Assembly (NCBI GenBank): GCA_002751075.1
Contig: NAOQ01000357.1
Coordinates: 9,987 to 65,840, forward strand
Direction: 5' to 3'
DNA length: 55,854 bases
Source: Ichthyophonus hoferi
Taxonomy: Eukaryota > Opisthokonta > Ichthyosporea > Ichthyophonida > Ichthyophonidae
Shown here piece after piece: positions 42,659-54,200 of the stretch. A program made the position numbers and the translations under genes. Each line of letters opens with the position of its first letter. Position 1 is the first letter of the stretch. The notes below the pieces were generated by a model. That model was not told the origin of the DNA and ran no database searches. It was given only the letters and a program-made list of their open reading frames with translations.

Positions 42659-43974
42659 TTGCTATATTGTCAATGGAGCCACAGACCGTTCTCGTGCAAT
42701 GCTTTTAAACAGTTTCACATACAGCCCCGGTTATACTTCGACATGTCCCTTTCCCCTCTAAATGTGATGCAACAGGCTCCTTCTTTACATCTCTGGATTG
42801 TATTTACCCTAGCATTTGTAGGGGATTACTAGACATCATGGCTAAGGGTTGAATATATATATGATAGTGCAGCGTGCCGCCAGAGATAAAGAAGGGCCTC
42901 TATTGCTTAACAGTGGCGTAATTGCACTTTTACGGGGTTTATTACTATAGTTATATCTTTGTCTTTCTACATAAAAGATTATGAAATAAGACAAGTCTGC
43001 AATGTGTAAATGATTATCCAAATTATTGGTATTAATGTACAAGGGGTTGTAAGATATATACTGGTAAGGTTATGTACCTCACATATTCATTGTAAGTATA
43101 CGTATATAGTCTCCTTTCCCCTCCTAGGTAAGGGCATGCCATGTATACCTAGTGATAATGTGTCTGGACTATCAATTGCTGCCGCAGTGCACTCAGCTGT
43201 CAGGAAGATAATGGTGGGGTAGAATCTATAGGCAACACAACATAAGACCATGATCCAATAATGGGATGTATATGGAGAGGCCAAGGGACTATGCCTATGA
43301 CATAACCTTTAATGTTTTAGTACAAAGGAGAGAGTGTTATCCAAGGATAGAATCTAGCTCACTGTCAGCTGCATCCTTCCCATACAATTGCCTTCAACTC
43401 AAAGCAGTATGCCTTTCTTTAGTTTTATTTTTCAAAACGTAGTGTTTAAAAAGAAGCCTACACCATGGCAAGAGGGCAGGAGAAAACAGGACATACAGCC
43501 ACCATTTTGAATCGTTGATGATATATGTGAGGTAACATAAAAAATATCTAGTACATCTACCCTATCCAATAGCAATAACATGTAGGATAGATGCAATGTA
43601 GTGTAAGTAAATGATCTTTCTTAATGGTAAATAATCATGTCACGAGAAGGGACCAACTAGGATTGATGACAGTCCACAAATGGATATAGGCTATTGCTAG
43701 GTAGTTAACGTAATATATTAACACAACATGATGCAATGACCTTGACCTGGCCGCTAATAAAGACCATCCATGTAGGCTGGAATAGTGAGTCTGAATCTAC
43801 ATAAAGAGAGCTATATTATGAGGTAGGATAGCCCAGCTAGATAAAGGCTACGCTATGCAGAGATAGGTGGTGATCAATGGTACCACCATGGTGCTCCCTT
43901 CATAACCACTAGGCCTTATAGCGGAGGGGTGTATACTAGTACTCCCATCCCCCCTCCTTCTGGACAGCCCTGCC
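42659..43974. other. 3' intergenic region between TRMO and TMEM11
   Basis: A tail-to-tail spacer. One short coding-like open stretch (43128-43222, plus strand, about 30 codons after an AG) has no recognised homology. I found no exons that would join it to TRMO in phase, and TRMO already ends like its relatives. Nothing else is supported. Confidence 0.45.
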
Positions 43975-45170
43975 TCATGCCTTGGACCAACGGTACAGCT
44001 TTATACTACAATAGAGAACTGAAACACCCGCTAGTGTGTTGTGAACGTGTCGTCTAAACCTGCAGGTTTAGTGGACCGGAGGGGTTACCATTACTGGGTA
44101 GTGTGACATCTAGCCAATAGACAGTGTAACATATATCATCAGCGAATCATAATCGATTTTGGACCTAGTCCCTCAACTTGATTTCACCTCAGCCAGTCGT
44201 ATACGCACGCTATTTATCACCCCTCCCCCTCTCCTTCCTCTTTCAATCACTTTAATAATACCCTCTCCCTCTTTGAATTTGAACCTCTCCTTCTCTCCTT
44301 AACATTAACCTGTCGGCCCCCGTGCATATACCATACCACCTTTACCCCTAGTCTTTAAGAAGAGAGGATGACAGGCTTATAAAGTAGGCCATATGTGATG
44401 GGAGGGAGGGAAGGCAGGGCCTACCTATCATCTTTGCGTACAAGGATAGTGTTGTCAACCAGGTGCCGTACATCCAGGGCGCTAGACATGGGTAGCTCAT
44501 CGAAATAACGATCAGGTCTTACTACCTAGGGCACACTGCAGGTTAGTCTCTGGCTGTCATACAGGAGATAGGAGGGAGGGAGCCTATTAACACTATTTAC
44601 CTGATACTTGGAGCACCCATCATAGGCCCACGACAAGTCGTAGATAAACGCACAGACACTACTGATAAGACCAGCTGGGAGGGCCACAGTGATGGTATTC
44701 AACAGGCCTACCCGCCAGTCAGTGTCTGCCTCATCCTACACCCATCCCTTACCCCCTCGCTATCCCCTATCTACCTACCTGTACACAGACAGAGGAAGCC
44801 TGTCAACACTGCACTTTTATGAAGGATATTTCCCACCCCAATAGCGAGTTCAGTCTCACTGCCTAAGGCCCTGTGTGTAATAACTGTCAGGTGACGTGAG
44901 AGGAGGAGGCCTCACTGTCAGTGAACTATAATGGTTAATAATACATACTTGTTCTGGATAATGATGTAGCGCTGACTGTCTGCCATGGCCTCCTATCCCC
45001 CCCCCCTGTTAGATACCTCTTCTACTCATCCTTTCACATCTCCTGTCCTTAATACCCCATCACCCTACCTCTAGCTCAAACTCCAGTTCGTGCTGAGTCG
45101 TCTTGTCATCTCCGTGGATTACCACAAAGTCCCTGTCCCACTCTCCCTCCTCGTCCTCCTCGTCCTCCAT
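43975..45170 (-). CDS. TMEM11: TMEM11 (PMI) mitochondrial inner-membrane protein
   Basis: TMEM11 is a MICOS-associated inner-membrane protein that shapes cristae. There are seven exons: 45170-45069, 44992-44949, 44858-44779, 44725-44601, 44525-44425 and 44059-43975 are six I can place; the small piece once suspected between the first two is not needed, so six exons is the final model. The product is 178 aa, against 192 in human. Key matches to the animal protein: a T.HELEFELEEA segment, IGVGNILHKSAVLTGFL before the first membrane helix, a second helix ending in FIYDLSWAYDGCSKYQ, then LVRKDD and HNTLAGVSVLYCSIKLYRW at the C-terminus. The N-terminus is short and very acidic (MEDEEDEEGEWD). Phases close exactly. 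The start at 45170 could be extended by an upstream exon, because the frame stays open to an AG at about 45190. The acceptor of exon 2 follows a run of ten G. Confidence 0.92.
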
Positions 45171-46095
45171 GTTATAGTCCTTGGGATTTCTACCCCAAAA
45201 CCATCATACATACCATTAATAAACATAACACACCTCTTTGTGATGTCATTCTTAGTGTAGCCTAGGCTGTATTATATTTCCCTTTGCTACTCAGACAGCC
45301 TCTTTAGTTGCAGACAAGTTTCTTTTTATATCCCTCCTTCTATCACCCTCTCTCTCTCTCTCCATGATCCCTCTTCCACTTATACACCCTCTCAGTCAAT
45401 AGCACACAATTCATATTATCCTTCCGAGTATTTCGTTAACCTATTTGCTAATCCGCCGCAGCATGTGCGTGCATGTATAGGTAAATATGGGAAAGGAGCA
45501 GGCAAATTTGTGTACCTGTTGTAGGTTTGCCTATACATATCCTTGGTATATATGCCTCAATAAAATATTAAATGGCATTTTGAAGTAACTTGCACACCAC
45601 ACGGTACAAAAACATTACGTTATATCAGTAAAGATATCAACTATACCAACACCTGGCCTTAATAGTAAATATTAGGCATACAAATTGCCATATGTAACCC
45701 ACCAATACTATAATATTATGTTAATAAGAATCCTCTTACAGTTTTAAGGCGCCAACCGGCTGTGGAAGTGAAGCGGCTGATTGTTGTTTGTCCATATTTG
45801 CCTTCATGGTCGATATTCTATTACCAATAACTACTTGCAGGCTCTTTCCCCTCCTTTTCCACCTTTCTTTCAATAACACTAGGTCGCTGCACTAGAGTAT
45901 TTTCCTTGGGGTCCAACTCTGTATTCCACTTTCCAATTATCACCTTTGGTAGTGTTGTCTGCTATATATTATGATGGTTCCTGTGTATACTGAAGCCTAG
46001 TAAACTCTTAAATATCAATGTTCAACATAACTTTAGGACCAGGCCTTTTCCACTTCTATATAGTATAATATATAATACAATAATACACACAATAT

Positions 46096-46135
46096 AATAT
46101 ATATATATCTATATATATATATATATATATATATA
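46096..46135. repeat. (TA)n microsatellite
   Basis: A TA dinucleotide run interrupted once (ATATCTATAT), just left of the first 75-bp direct-repeat copy. Confidence 0.9.
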
Positions 46136-46211
46136 ATACAGTGGTATTATATATACTACAATATACTATAATAATGTACAAGCCCCCTTAGACCTGAATA
46201 CTGGCCCCAGA

Positions 46212-46434
46212 ATGACGCCACGATTTTCTTATTGGTTGGCTAACTTAAAATTAAAGATCACTTGTACCATGGGTTACCATTACGTAATACAATACTATAT
46301 AAAATATAATATAATAATATAATATAATATAATATAATATAATAATGTGGCTCCCCACTATGACGCCACAATTTTCTTATTGGCTGGCTAACTTAAAATT
46401 AAGAATCACTTGTACTATGGGTTACCATTACGTA
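46212..46434. repeat. 75-bp direct repeat flanking an (ATAAT)n-like microsatellite
   Basis: Copies at 46212-46286 and 46360-46434 are both 75 bp, with five differences (about 93% identical), offset by 148 bp. Both contain TTCTTATTGGTTGGCTAACT or its one-base variant and end TTACCATTACGTA. The intervening sequence is a run of ATAAT/AATAT pentamers (46287-46345). Unequal exchange or a template switch at the AT run could explain it. Confidence 0.9.
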
Positions 46435-48208
46435 GATACCTGCTGGTCAGTCCGGTATCATTTGCCTAAGACGATTGGTGTTCCATGCACCTATCAGTTA
46501 AGGCTTGGAAAGACATTCCTGATGAAGAGATCTCCGATTCTATAGGGTAGTTAGTTTATGCATTATATATATGCAGTGAGTTGCGGTAGAGATGTGTGTA
46601 TTTCGCTCATAAGCCATCCTATCATATTTGCTTTCCTACATATCGCCAATATCTACCATGATTTGCATGTCTTAGTACACCCTACATTTGCAGTAAATCA
46701 CTAGGTATTAATTTTAATTAAATACTTCTAGCTACAAACGAAGCGCCATTATGAATTGCGCAACCCAGTATAATAATAATATACAATAGTATGGCTAGTT
46801 AGTTGACGAGACTGTTTATTTCAAGTCACATATGGCCAAGCCCAGCGCAGTTAGATATTCTCTTTATCCGTACTATACTGTAAAAATTGATCCTTCTTCT
46901 TTTTGGTTTGTTGGTTCGTTGACTATGATTCTAGAGGAATAAGCCAAGCATATCAAAGTTGATCATATATATAACCATATCCCTCTATCTAGCATCAGTT
47001 TAATTAGCTTCTTATGAATACAGTCAAGATATAAAAAATCATTGTGGTTTGTAATCAGCCACCAGCTTACTATTTAAGGTGATTGATATATGATCACTAC
47101 AAAGTATAAAGGGAGGCCCATGGTGAAGTGATTATATCTGTTAGGCTTTTAAAGTGCCTTGAAAGGAAGCCATTATGAAAACCTAAAAGTTATAACACGC
47201 CTCAGAGATTATGTCTTGATAAATGAATATTATCAGGTCAAAGTATTCAAATATAATGACCACATGGAAAATCAATAACATTTACCTTAGTTAGATAATA
47301 GATGATACAATATGTTTAAATTCAATCAGAATCATCATACACCACCAGACCGCATCAGCCCTAAGAACCACGAAGCAGTGGAACAACAACGCATTTTTTC
47401 TGTTCTATTCCTGAGTTTATTGCAATAGGTACTCCTTTCCTCTCCGCTCTCTTTTATCTTTAAAGGTTATGTGTTTAAAAAGTTGGTACTACTACAAAGA
47501 TCCGATTAGATTATGATGTAGGGCTAGTATTACCAGCCAACAAGTCTATATTATATGTTATTATAAGGATTATAATAGAAGATCCCAGTTCCTATAATTA
47601 GAAAAATGTAGTCCTACATAGCTAGTAGACGTTTCAGAGGTCTCTAGATTACTGGAAATGTGTTGTGTTTAGGATATCATCATTATACTATGTTCCATGC
47701 AGTAATATGCTTCTAGGTGACCCGAGTCACTTGACCACCAAGTATTATTAGAACCAAGTCTAGGACGTTAGTAGTTAAAGCTAGAACTTCACTACATATG
47801 TAGAAGTACATTCCTGCCAAGTTTATATATAGTATTAATCTTAAACATATGACGTAAAACGTCATTTTTGCTGGATATTTTATTAGTAGTAAGTATGTTG
47901 CATAAAGTATTGTCTTGGCTGGCCCAGTCCAATAATCATTATAAGTAAATTTTCTAATGTACCAGCTTAAAAATCATAATTAACTAAATAAACATGTCCC
48001 CTTTTGAATTCTGTGGAGACTATAACATGATAGACAGTAATGATCAGAAATCAATGCATTGGGCTTTTATCAGTTGTCAATAAGCAGTATAGTAAAGGGA
48101 TGGTACCTCGTACTACTAATCAGGATTGAATTACAGTACAATCTATTTCTATTTTATCCAATAGTTTAACATTGTTACTCTCATACAGAGGAAATAATCT
48201 CAAGTTCT

Positions 48209-48214
48209 TTTATT
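48209..48214 (-). terminator. candidate polyadenylation signal of the METTL21-family gene
   Basis: AATAAA on the minus strand, about 140 bp after the stop at 48354. Confidence 0.45.
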
Positions 48215-48353
48215 AAACCAATCCGTTTCTAAATCAGAATATAAAGGCAGACAGAAAGAAATCAATATTGTTGGCTATCTAAGAAAAGCCATGTGAATTC
48301 AGGTAGATACTTCCCCACACAACTATAAATGATAGTAGGGCCTCTGGTTAGGC

Positions 48354-50305
48354 CTACCAAAGAGAGTGTGACATGCCCGTCACTAGCGTTAAGGTGTAAA
48401 GGTACACAGGATGGTCTTGCCGTATCAACTGCAACTTGTAACCAGAAGAAAGACAGGCCAAAAAGGCCCCAAAGACTGGGTCTTGTGGAGGACATACCTG
48501 GCTACTGCCTCTCTGTTCGTACGATATGACCACCTGGTGAGACAAGATCCCTAGTGAGTAGTCATAGTGGAGAACGGTAGTCTAGGTGCTAAGACAGCCT
48601 GTAGCACCTAGTAACTTATCATATACCATATAGCACGACTGTCCAAGAGACTGGATTGCCCACGATTGACATGGGACTGTTAAGGGTGTTATTGTAGGTT
48701 CTGTATATGTTGCCATATGAGAGGCCTATATAGCCCAAGGGCCCTGGGTATGTCAAAGTAAGATGTTGATGTGTACGGAAGGTAGCGTCATTGTCAATTC
48801 TGGCTACGTATATACTATCTCTTGATGGGCATGGATGGGAGATGTCAAAGAACATTGCACTATAACCCAATCCACCGACGGCAGAGACATGATTTAAACC
48901 AGTATTTTCCAATACCAAACACATTGAGCATACATAAAAAGATGTAACATAGTCGTGAACTCACCTGCGTGGTAGCACCGCTAACTGCCTCTATGGTAGT
49001 GGCTAGAAGCTGTGGAGAAAGAACACTATCAGTGTTATAGTCTAGACCCCTTGAGGCAATAAGGGATTGATAAGTATGTAGGGCCCATCTCTTACCATCC
49101 CTAGGTAGGGTACCTACCTGGTAGCTCTCTACACCATAAACTGGGTTAAGGCAGTCAGACACCATTACCAAATCAAAGCCCTGTTCCGGTCGCAACAACC
49201 TACCAGCCCCCATACACATCGTTAGCCGTTTGTATCACATACCCTCCTGGCCTAACCTCAAGGAACACCAACCCAATAGGTCTTGTGATATAACAATATT
49301 TACACAAAAAAACAACGCAAAAACATGCAGTAAACTGGATTATAATACATTGACAGGATGCATTCTTATAATTACACTGCTAAGGGCTCATGATATATGA
49401 TAAGCGTGTACACAGCATCCTATAGTTTAGTTGACATGGAGTATAACTAAAACTGAGTGAAGATATCACTATAAACCAACGGAAAACACTTGGGAAGGCT
49501 CTGCCTTGCCCATGGGCGCTAAGAACTCTCTCTCTCACTCACATCCTGTTACCCTCCCTCTCCTCCCACCACCTCTTTATGACATTTCCCAGCAAGCAAA
49601 GCCCAGTTCCTCCTTTACCAGTACACCCTTTCTTCATAAACACCCCTTACTTGATAGTCTTGGTGTCCCCCCAGTGTAAGGCCATGGCAGACCAACGGTT
49701 CAACTCGTCAACGGTAAGGTTATATCGTGCATTTTCTTCCAGTAAAGGAATAGACAAAGCCTGGTGGCCTCACCGATTAGCCCCTACGCCCATAAGTATT
49801 ATATAATGTAGTCTATAGAGGGCCAGCTATACACCTCACCTGGTCTGTTGCAACCACACGTGCGCCTAGGACCGCCGCCACCAAGGCTACCAACCCACAG
49901 CCACTACCCAGTTCTATCGTTGACCAGCCAGCCAACATACCACATCCTGTTGGCCCCTTCTCCAAATCTCCTCACCGGTTACTAGACATCCCGCTATACA
50001 ATAGTTCTGGACCTCATTCTGTCCTCGGCCTAGCAACACATCCTCTCTCTAAGCTTTATAGTCGGACATATATCTTCCTCCTCACTTTGAGCAGATCTAA
50101 AACTATCCACCCCTCAAGCTAATAATACATCTTGCCATACCTGTACATCCGACAAGCAGTCAGCCAGGGCCTGAGCACAAGGCCATACTTTACTGGCTGT
50201 CCAAGCGTCAGTGAAGAGAGAACAGAGGTGTTCCTCACCAAGGGTTTCCGCAAGTTGAAAAGACCTCTCTGTCCCAGACTGTAACCTAACTGTGCATTCA
50301 AACAT
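48354..50305 (-). CDS. VCPKMT: METTL21-family protein-lysine methyltransferase (VCPKMT-like)
   Basis: Seven-beta-strand methyltransferases of this family trimethylate lysines on chaperones and AAA ATPases such as VCP in the cytosol. There are six exons: 50305-50141, 49959-49840, 49760-49651, 49199-49118, 49009-48965 and 48533-48354. The product is 233 aa (human VCPKMT 229). Features in order: VWPCAQALADCL (the W-containing pre-motif), motif I with IELGSGCGLVALVAAVLGA, the acidic loop VVATD, a post-motif ending in LHWGD, GFDLVMVSDCL at the motif IV position, VVISYEQRG, then a C-terminal strand pair (HPVYLYTLTL). The usual DxxY after motif IV reads DCLN. The exact family member is uncertain: VCPKMT fits best by length and order, but another METTL21 relative is possible. 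The acceptor at 49959 follows a purine-rich stretch and is the weakest. It is divergent from AAMP. Confidence 0.88.
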
Positions 50306-51284
50306 GAGCTCGTTCTAGCTGTCCTTAGGGAGTAGGGTTGCAATGAGGTGAGTTAGTACACTAGTGTGAACTATTAGTGTCAGATAATAGTTCATTCTGA
50401 TAGTTGATAGGTAGGATAATAATAGCAGTTAAAGTAACCCTACGTGTCTCATTTTATTGGTCTGTGGCTCTCAGCATGTACCATGCGGTATTTATGTATC
50501 TTCAAAGCTAATCAACGATTAAACAATAAAATTTATAGCTAATATTTTATTGGTTACTATAGGAGTTTTTGCAACATATTGGCCAATAATACGTCATAAA
50601 TGCGTCCTGGTAAAACATTTACACCAATGGGCATTTACTACAACACAACTGAAAATTTGTCGTTAATCATAACCACTATCCCACAGCCCCTTTGCACTCA
50701 TAACGAGGGCTCCAAAAATAACCCAGTGTAATTTTATAATAGTCAATAATTATATTGAAAGTTCCAAGCATAATTTTGAAAATATTGGAGACGTTTATTA
50801 ACAAGAAAAAGATAAAAGGAGATACTATCTTACAAATAATCTCGAGTTAGTTCAACCCCTAAGTGAATTAATATATTTAATACCCTGTGCAAGTTATTAA
50901 TTATACTAATTATATCTCGCCTCGTAATAATAATTAGTAATAAATCCACTGGGCTCATAACAAACTATACACGTGCGCCCTTCATTCCAATACATATATA
51001 TATATAAATATATATATAATTATCTACTTATATACATACTATTTATCAATAGTACCATCAAATATTATTAACAAACATTTAGGTTTTATAATACCCAAAT
51101 ATACCTTCAAAAATGTCAGGTATATTTTTTTTAGGGGGTTGACTAGAGATATTGTGGTATAAAGAATAGGAGTTTACAGCCAGAATATACGCCAATATAT
51201 ATTTCAGAATAGTATAGGGTAGTCTGCGTGTGAAGGAGTGAGTAGATATTGTAGGAGAGCATGTAAACGTAAACGAGCGAATAA
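50306..51284. promoter_or_regulatory. bidirectional promoter region with five CCAAT boxes
   Basis: A 979-bp spacer between the divergent starts of the methyltransferase gene and AAMP. Five CCAAT/ATTGG pentamers occur in 173 bp: 50456-50460, 50549-50553, 50578-50582, 50583-50587 and 50624-50628. Two of them overlap back to back as ATATTGGCCAATAA. A TA-rich block is at about 50990-51022. The layout matches the TMEM30/POLK promoter in this window. Confidence 0.5.
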
Positions 51285-54200
51285 ATGGATAGAGGGCGAG
51301 GTAAAGGTGACCTGTAGAGGAAAGGTGTTGGAGTGTAGGCCCTATTGTTCTGACAGGTATTATGCTATACCACAGCCAGTATACAGCAGGAGGAGGAGGA
51401 GAAGAGGGCAGTATTGGAGTCTGGGGAATATGAACACATTGAAATTCTTGATGGCACCGAGCCCAACCCAGAAGGTAAGACAGAAAGAGATTGGTTAATA
51501 CTCCTTGGGTTGGTTGTTTCCCATAAGCAGTGCTTTGTATAAAATAGTAACTATAGCAAAGCCTTATTGTTGCGTTGTACAAAACTACACAAACAATAGA
51601 AGTAATGGGCGGTTTACACCCTTATGTACATATATATACCTGAGATATATGACGTGCATGCATAACGTCAACAACGCCAGCCCCAGGATATCTACCTTAT
51701 ATGGATAAACGCTCATACGTAAAAAGGAAGGCCTGTCTAAAGATACCTACACACATGGCATACCATTATACATACATATGGGAGGCCGTACATAAGGCTA
51801 TGTATATCATATCCTAACATAGTACGGACTACAGATGATGATATGGAAATGGATGATGAGGATATGGAGGGAATGGACAACCTAGAAGGCCTGGTAGGGT
51901 GTATGTAATAGAACATAGAGCTGTGTTTACGTTATATATTGTAGACGGTAGTATGGGCATGCTATGTGTAATATGGTATAGGTATGAGATGTCTAGATTG
52001 TAATTTAATCAGGAGAGAAACAATGGTGTGCTAATCGGTTTTCTCTTTGTTGCACACCTCTTGTTAAAGCATCTCCCTCTCTACCTCCCTGTTGCTATGC
52101 ACCTGCCTTTCCTATCATACCATTTTCTACTACTTATCCTTGCCCTGTAGCTACATCGCCATGGGGAGGGGTAGGCACTTCACCACCTAACCGTATAGTT
52201 GTTATATGATACACTGCTTACGGTATGGGGTAATCATTTGTTCGCTGGACATGCAGGAACAATATGAGATGGTCTATGACCCCGAGGGAGATTATGAAGG
52301 AGAGGAAGAGGGAGAGGGGATGGAAGAAATGGAGGAAGAGGAGGAGATAGAGGATATGTCAGTGGCTAGTTTCAAGGACCATACAGGTAGGCCGTAACCT
52401 AGCCTGTCCCGGTACCCACCCCCACTGTGTGTGTATATTTACAACCCTGTTTATTAGCCACTCCCATACATACCACTAGCTAATCACCTTTTCTACTTTC
52501 TCTAAACCCAACAGACTCTGTGTATACCGTGGCCTTCAGTCCTGTGGATAGTACCATAGCGGTGACAGGGGGGGGAGACGATAGAGGCTACCTCTGGAAC
52601 ACCACTACTGGGGCCAAGATGTTTGAGCTGACTGGTATGTTTGCGTGTATATTACCGCGGTGTGCATATATGTATGTATATAATAATAGAACGAAGACAT
52701 GCCGCTTGTGGTCTGTAGCAGTGGACCTATCCAGGTTGTAGAATAGTATTGATTATTTGTCCGTGGAGTATGTAAGTAAGATAGGTTTCAGACTGTAATA
52801 CATTATTGGCCCTTAGCTGCGTTGGTGGTGAGCGCAGGACCTATTATCTAGACACATTTTGAAAAAGATAACAAGGGACCACTAGACCGTGAGTAACCAA
52901 TAGAGAGAGGGTGGAGACTTACTGGAATGTTGGGGATGTATGTAGGTCACACAGATACAGTCAACCGTGTGGCCTTTAGCTGTGACGGCAAGTATGTGGC
53001 CACAGGGGGAATGGATGGCCAGGCCTTGGTCTGGGAGGTAGCCACAGGTCAGCTGGTAGTTAGCTGCGAAGGGTGCACCGAGGTTGAGGTATATATCTAT
53101 ACTCTATACCTTATACTCTATACTCTATACTCTACACTCTATACTTTATACTCTATACTCTATACTCCTTACTATATATTATATACTCTATACTCTATAC
53201 TTTATACTCTGTTTATTTTAATAGGTGCATGTATAGGTAGATTGCCCATATATGGATATCTATCTAGACTGAACCAGCCAATGGCAAAGATCTCGCGACT
53301 ATATTAATATTTCAAGCTTCCTCCACTTGTTATTCTCATTAACTTTATTTAGAGCACATTTGAGGATAGTCAATGTTTTAATTACCTCTAAAATGCATTT
53401 AGTCAAATGAGCTGGTGTCATTGTTTGGGATCATACTAATAACGTCATCACAAGCAATTGAGACTTACTGGCTGTTTATCATACATTATTTATTTCTGTA
53501 TTATTCGTCTTAATTTAGATTAAAGGAGGAAAGATATTCTGGGCTTTTAAATTCAAAGGCATTAGTTGCGGCTCTCAAGTCGATGTAGATAGCAAATGTT
53601 CAATTTATTATAGTATAGTATACAGTATTATTGTATAATTTATAGCATTTTATATAGTATTATAGGGGGTTATGGTATAGTTTATTGTGTATTATAGTAT
53701 AGTATATAATCTAATGTCTCTAGGGACCCACCCCTCTCATTCCATCTCTTGGCTTGAATACAGTCTACATATATCTGGCCCTATTCCAGGCTAATGGGTG
53801 CAGAACTGATCGTCCATTTTCCTTACAGTGGGTGGCCTGGCACCCTAAGGGCCCAGTGCTTATTGCTGGGTCTAGCGATGGCAATGTGTGGATGTGGAAG
53901 GTACCCTCCGGGCATATGATGAATGTGTTTGCAGGCCACACTGATAGTGTAAGGACAGGCATGTTCACACCAGATGGTAGGTATTCATTGTATGTGGTAG
54001 GGTGGGTCGAGGCCATCAATGTCCATCATAGCATGGAGGTAAAGAATGTATATAGTAAGAAGCATAAACAGCACTGAAAGGGTTAGGTAGAACAGTAGAG
54101 GAAGATGCATCAGGATAGGCGATGGAGAGAGACGAAGTGTAGTATGTATGTGGTAGTGATAAAAACTTGATATGCGAGGAAAAAAAGAGAAGGCCAAGAG

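Larger units (their letters stand above)
45171..48353. other. AT-rich intergenic region
   Basis: It separates the divergently placed TMEM11 start from the 3' end of the methyltransferase gene. It holds TA-rich microsatellites and a 75-bp direct repeat (listed separately). I see no exons, tRNA-like genes or conserved motifs. The last 150 bp includes the methyltransferase 3' UTR. Confidence 0.6.
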
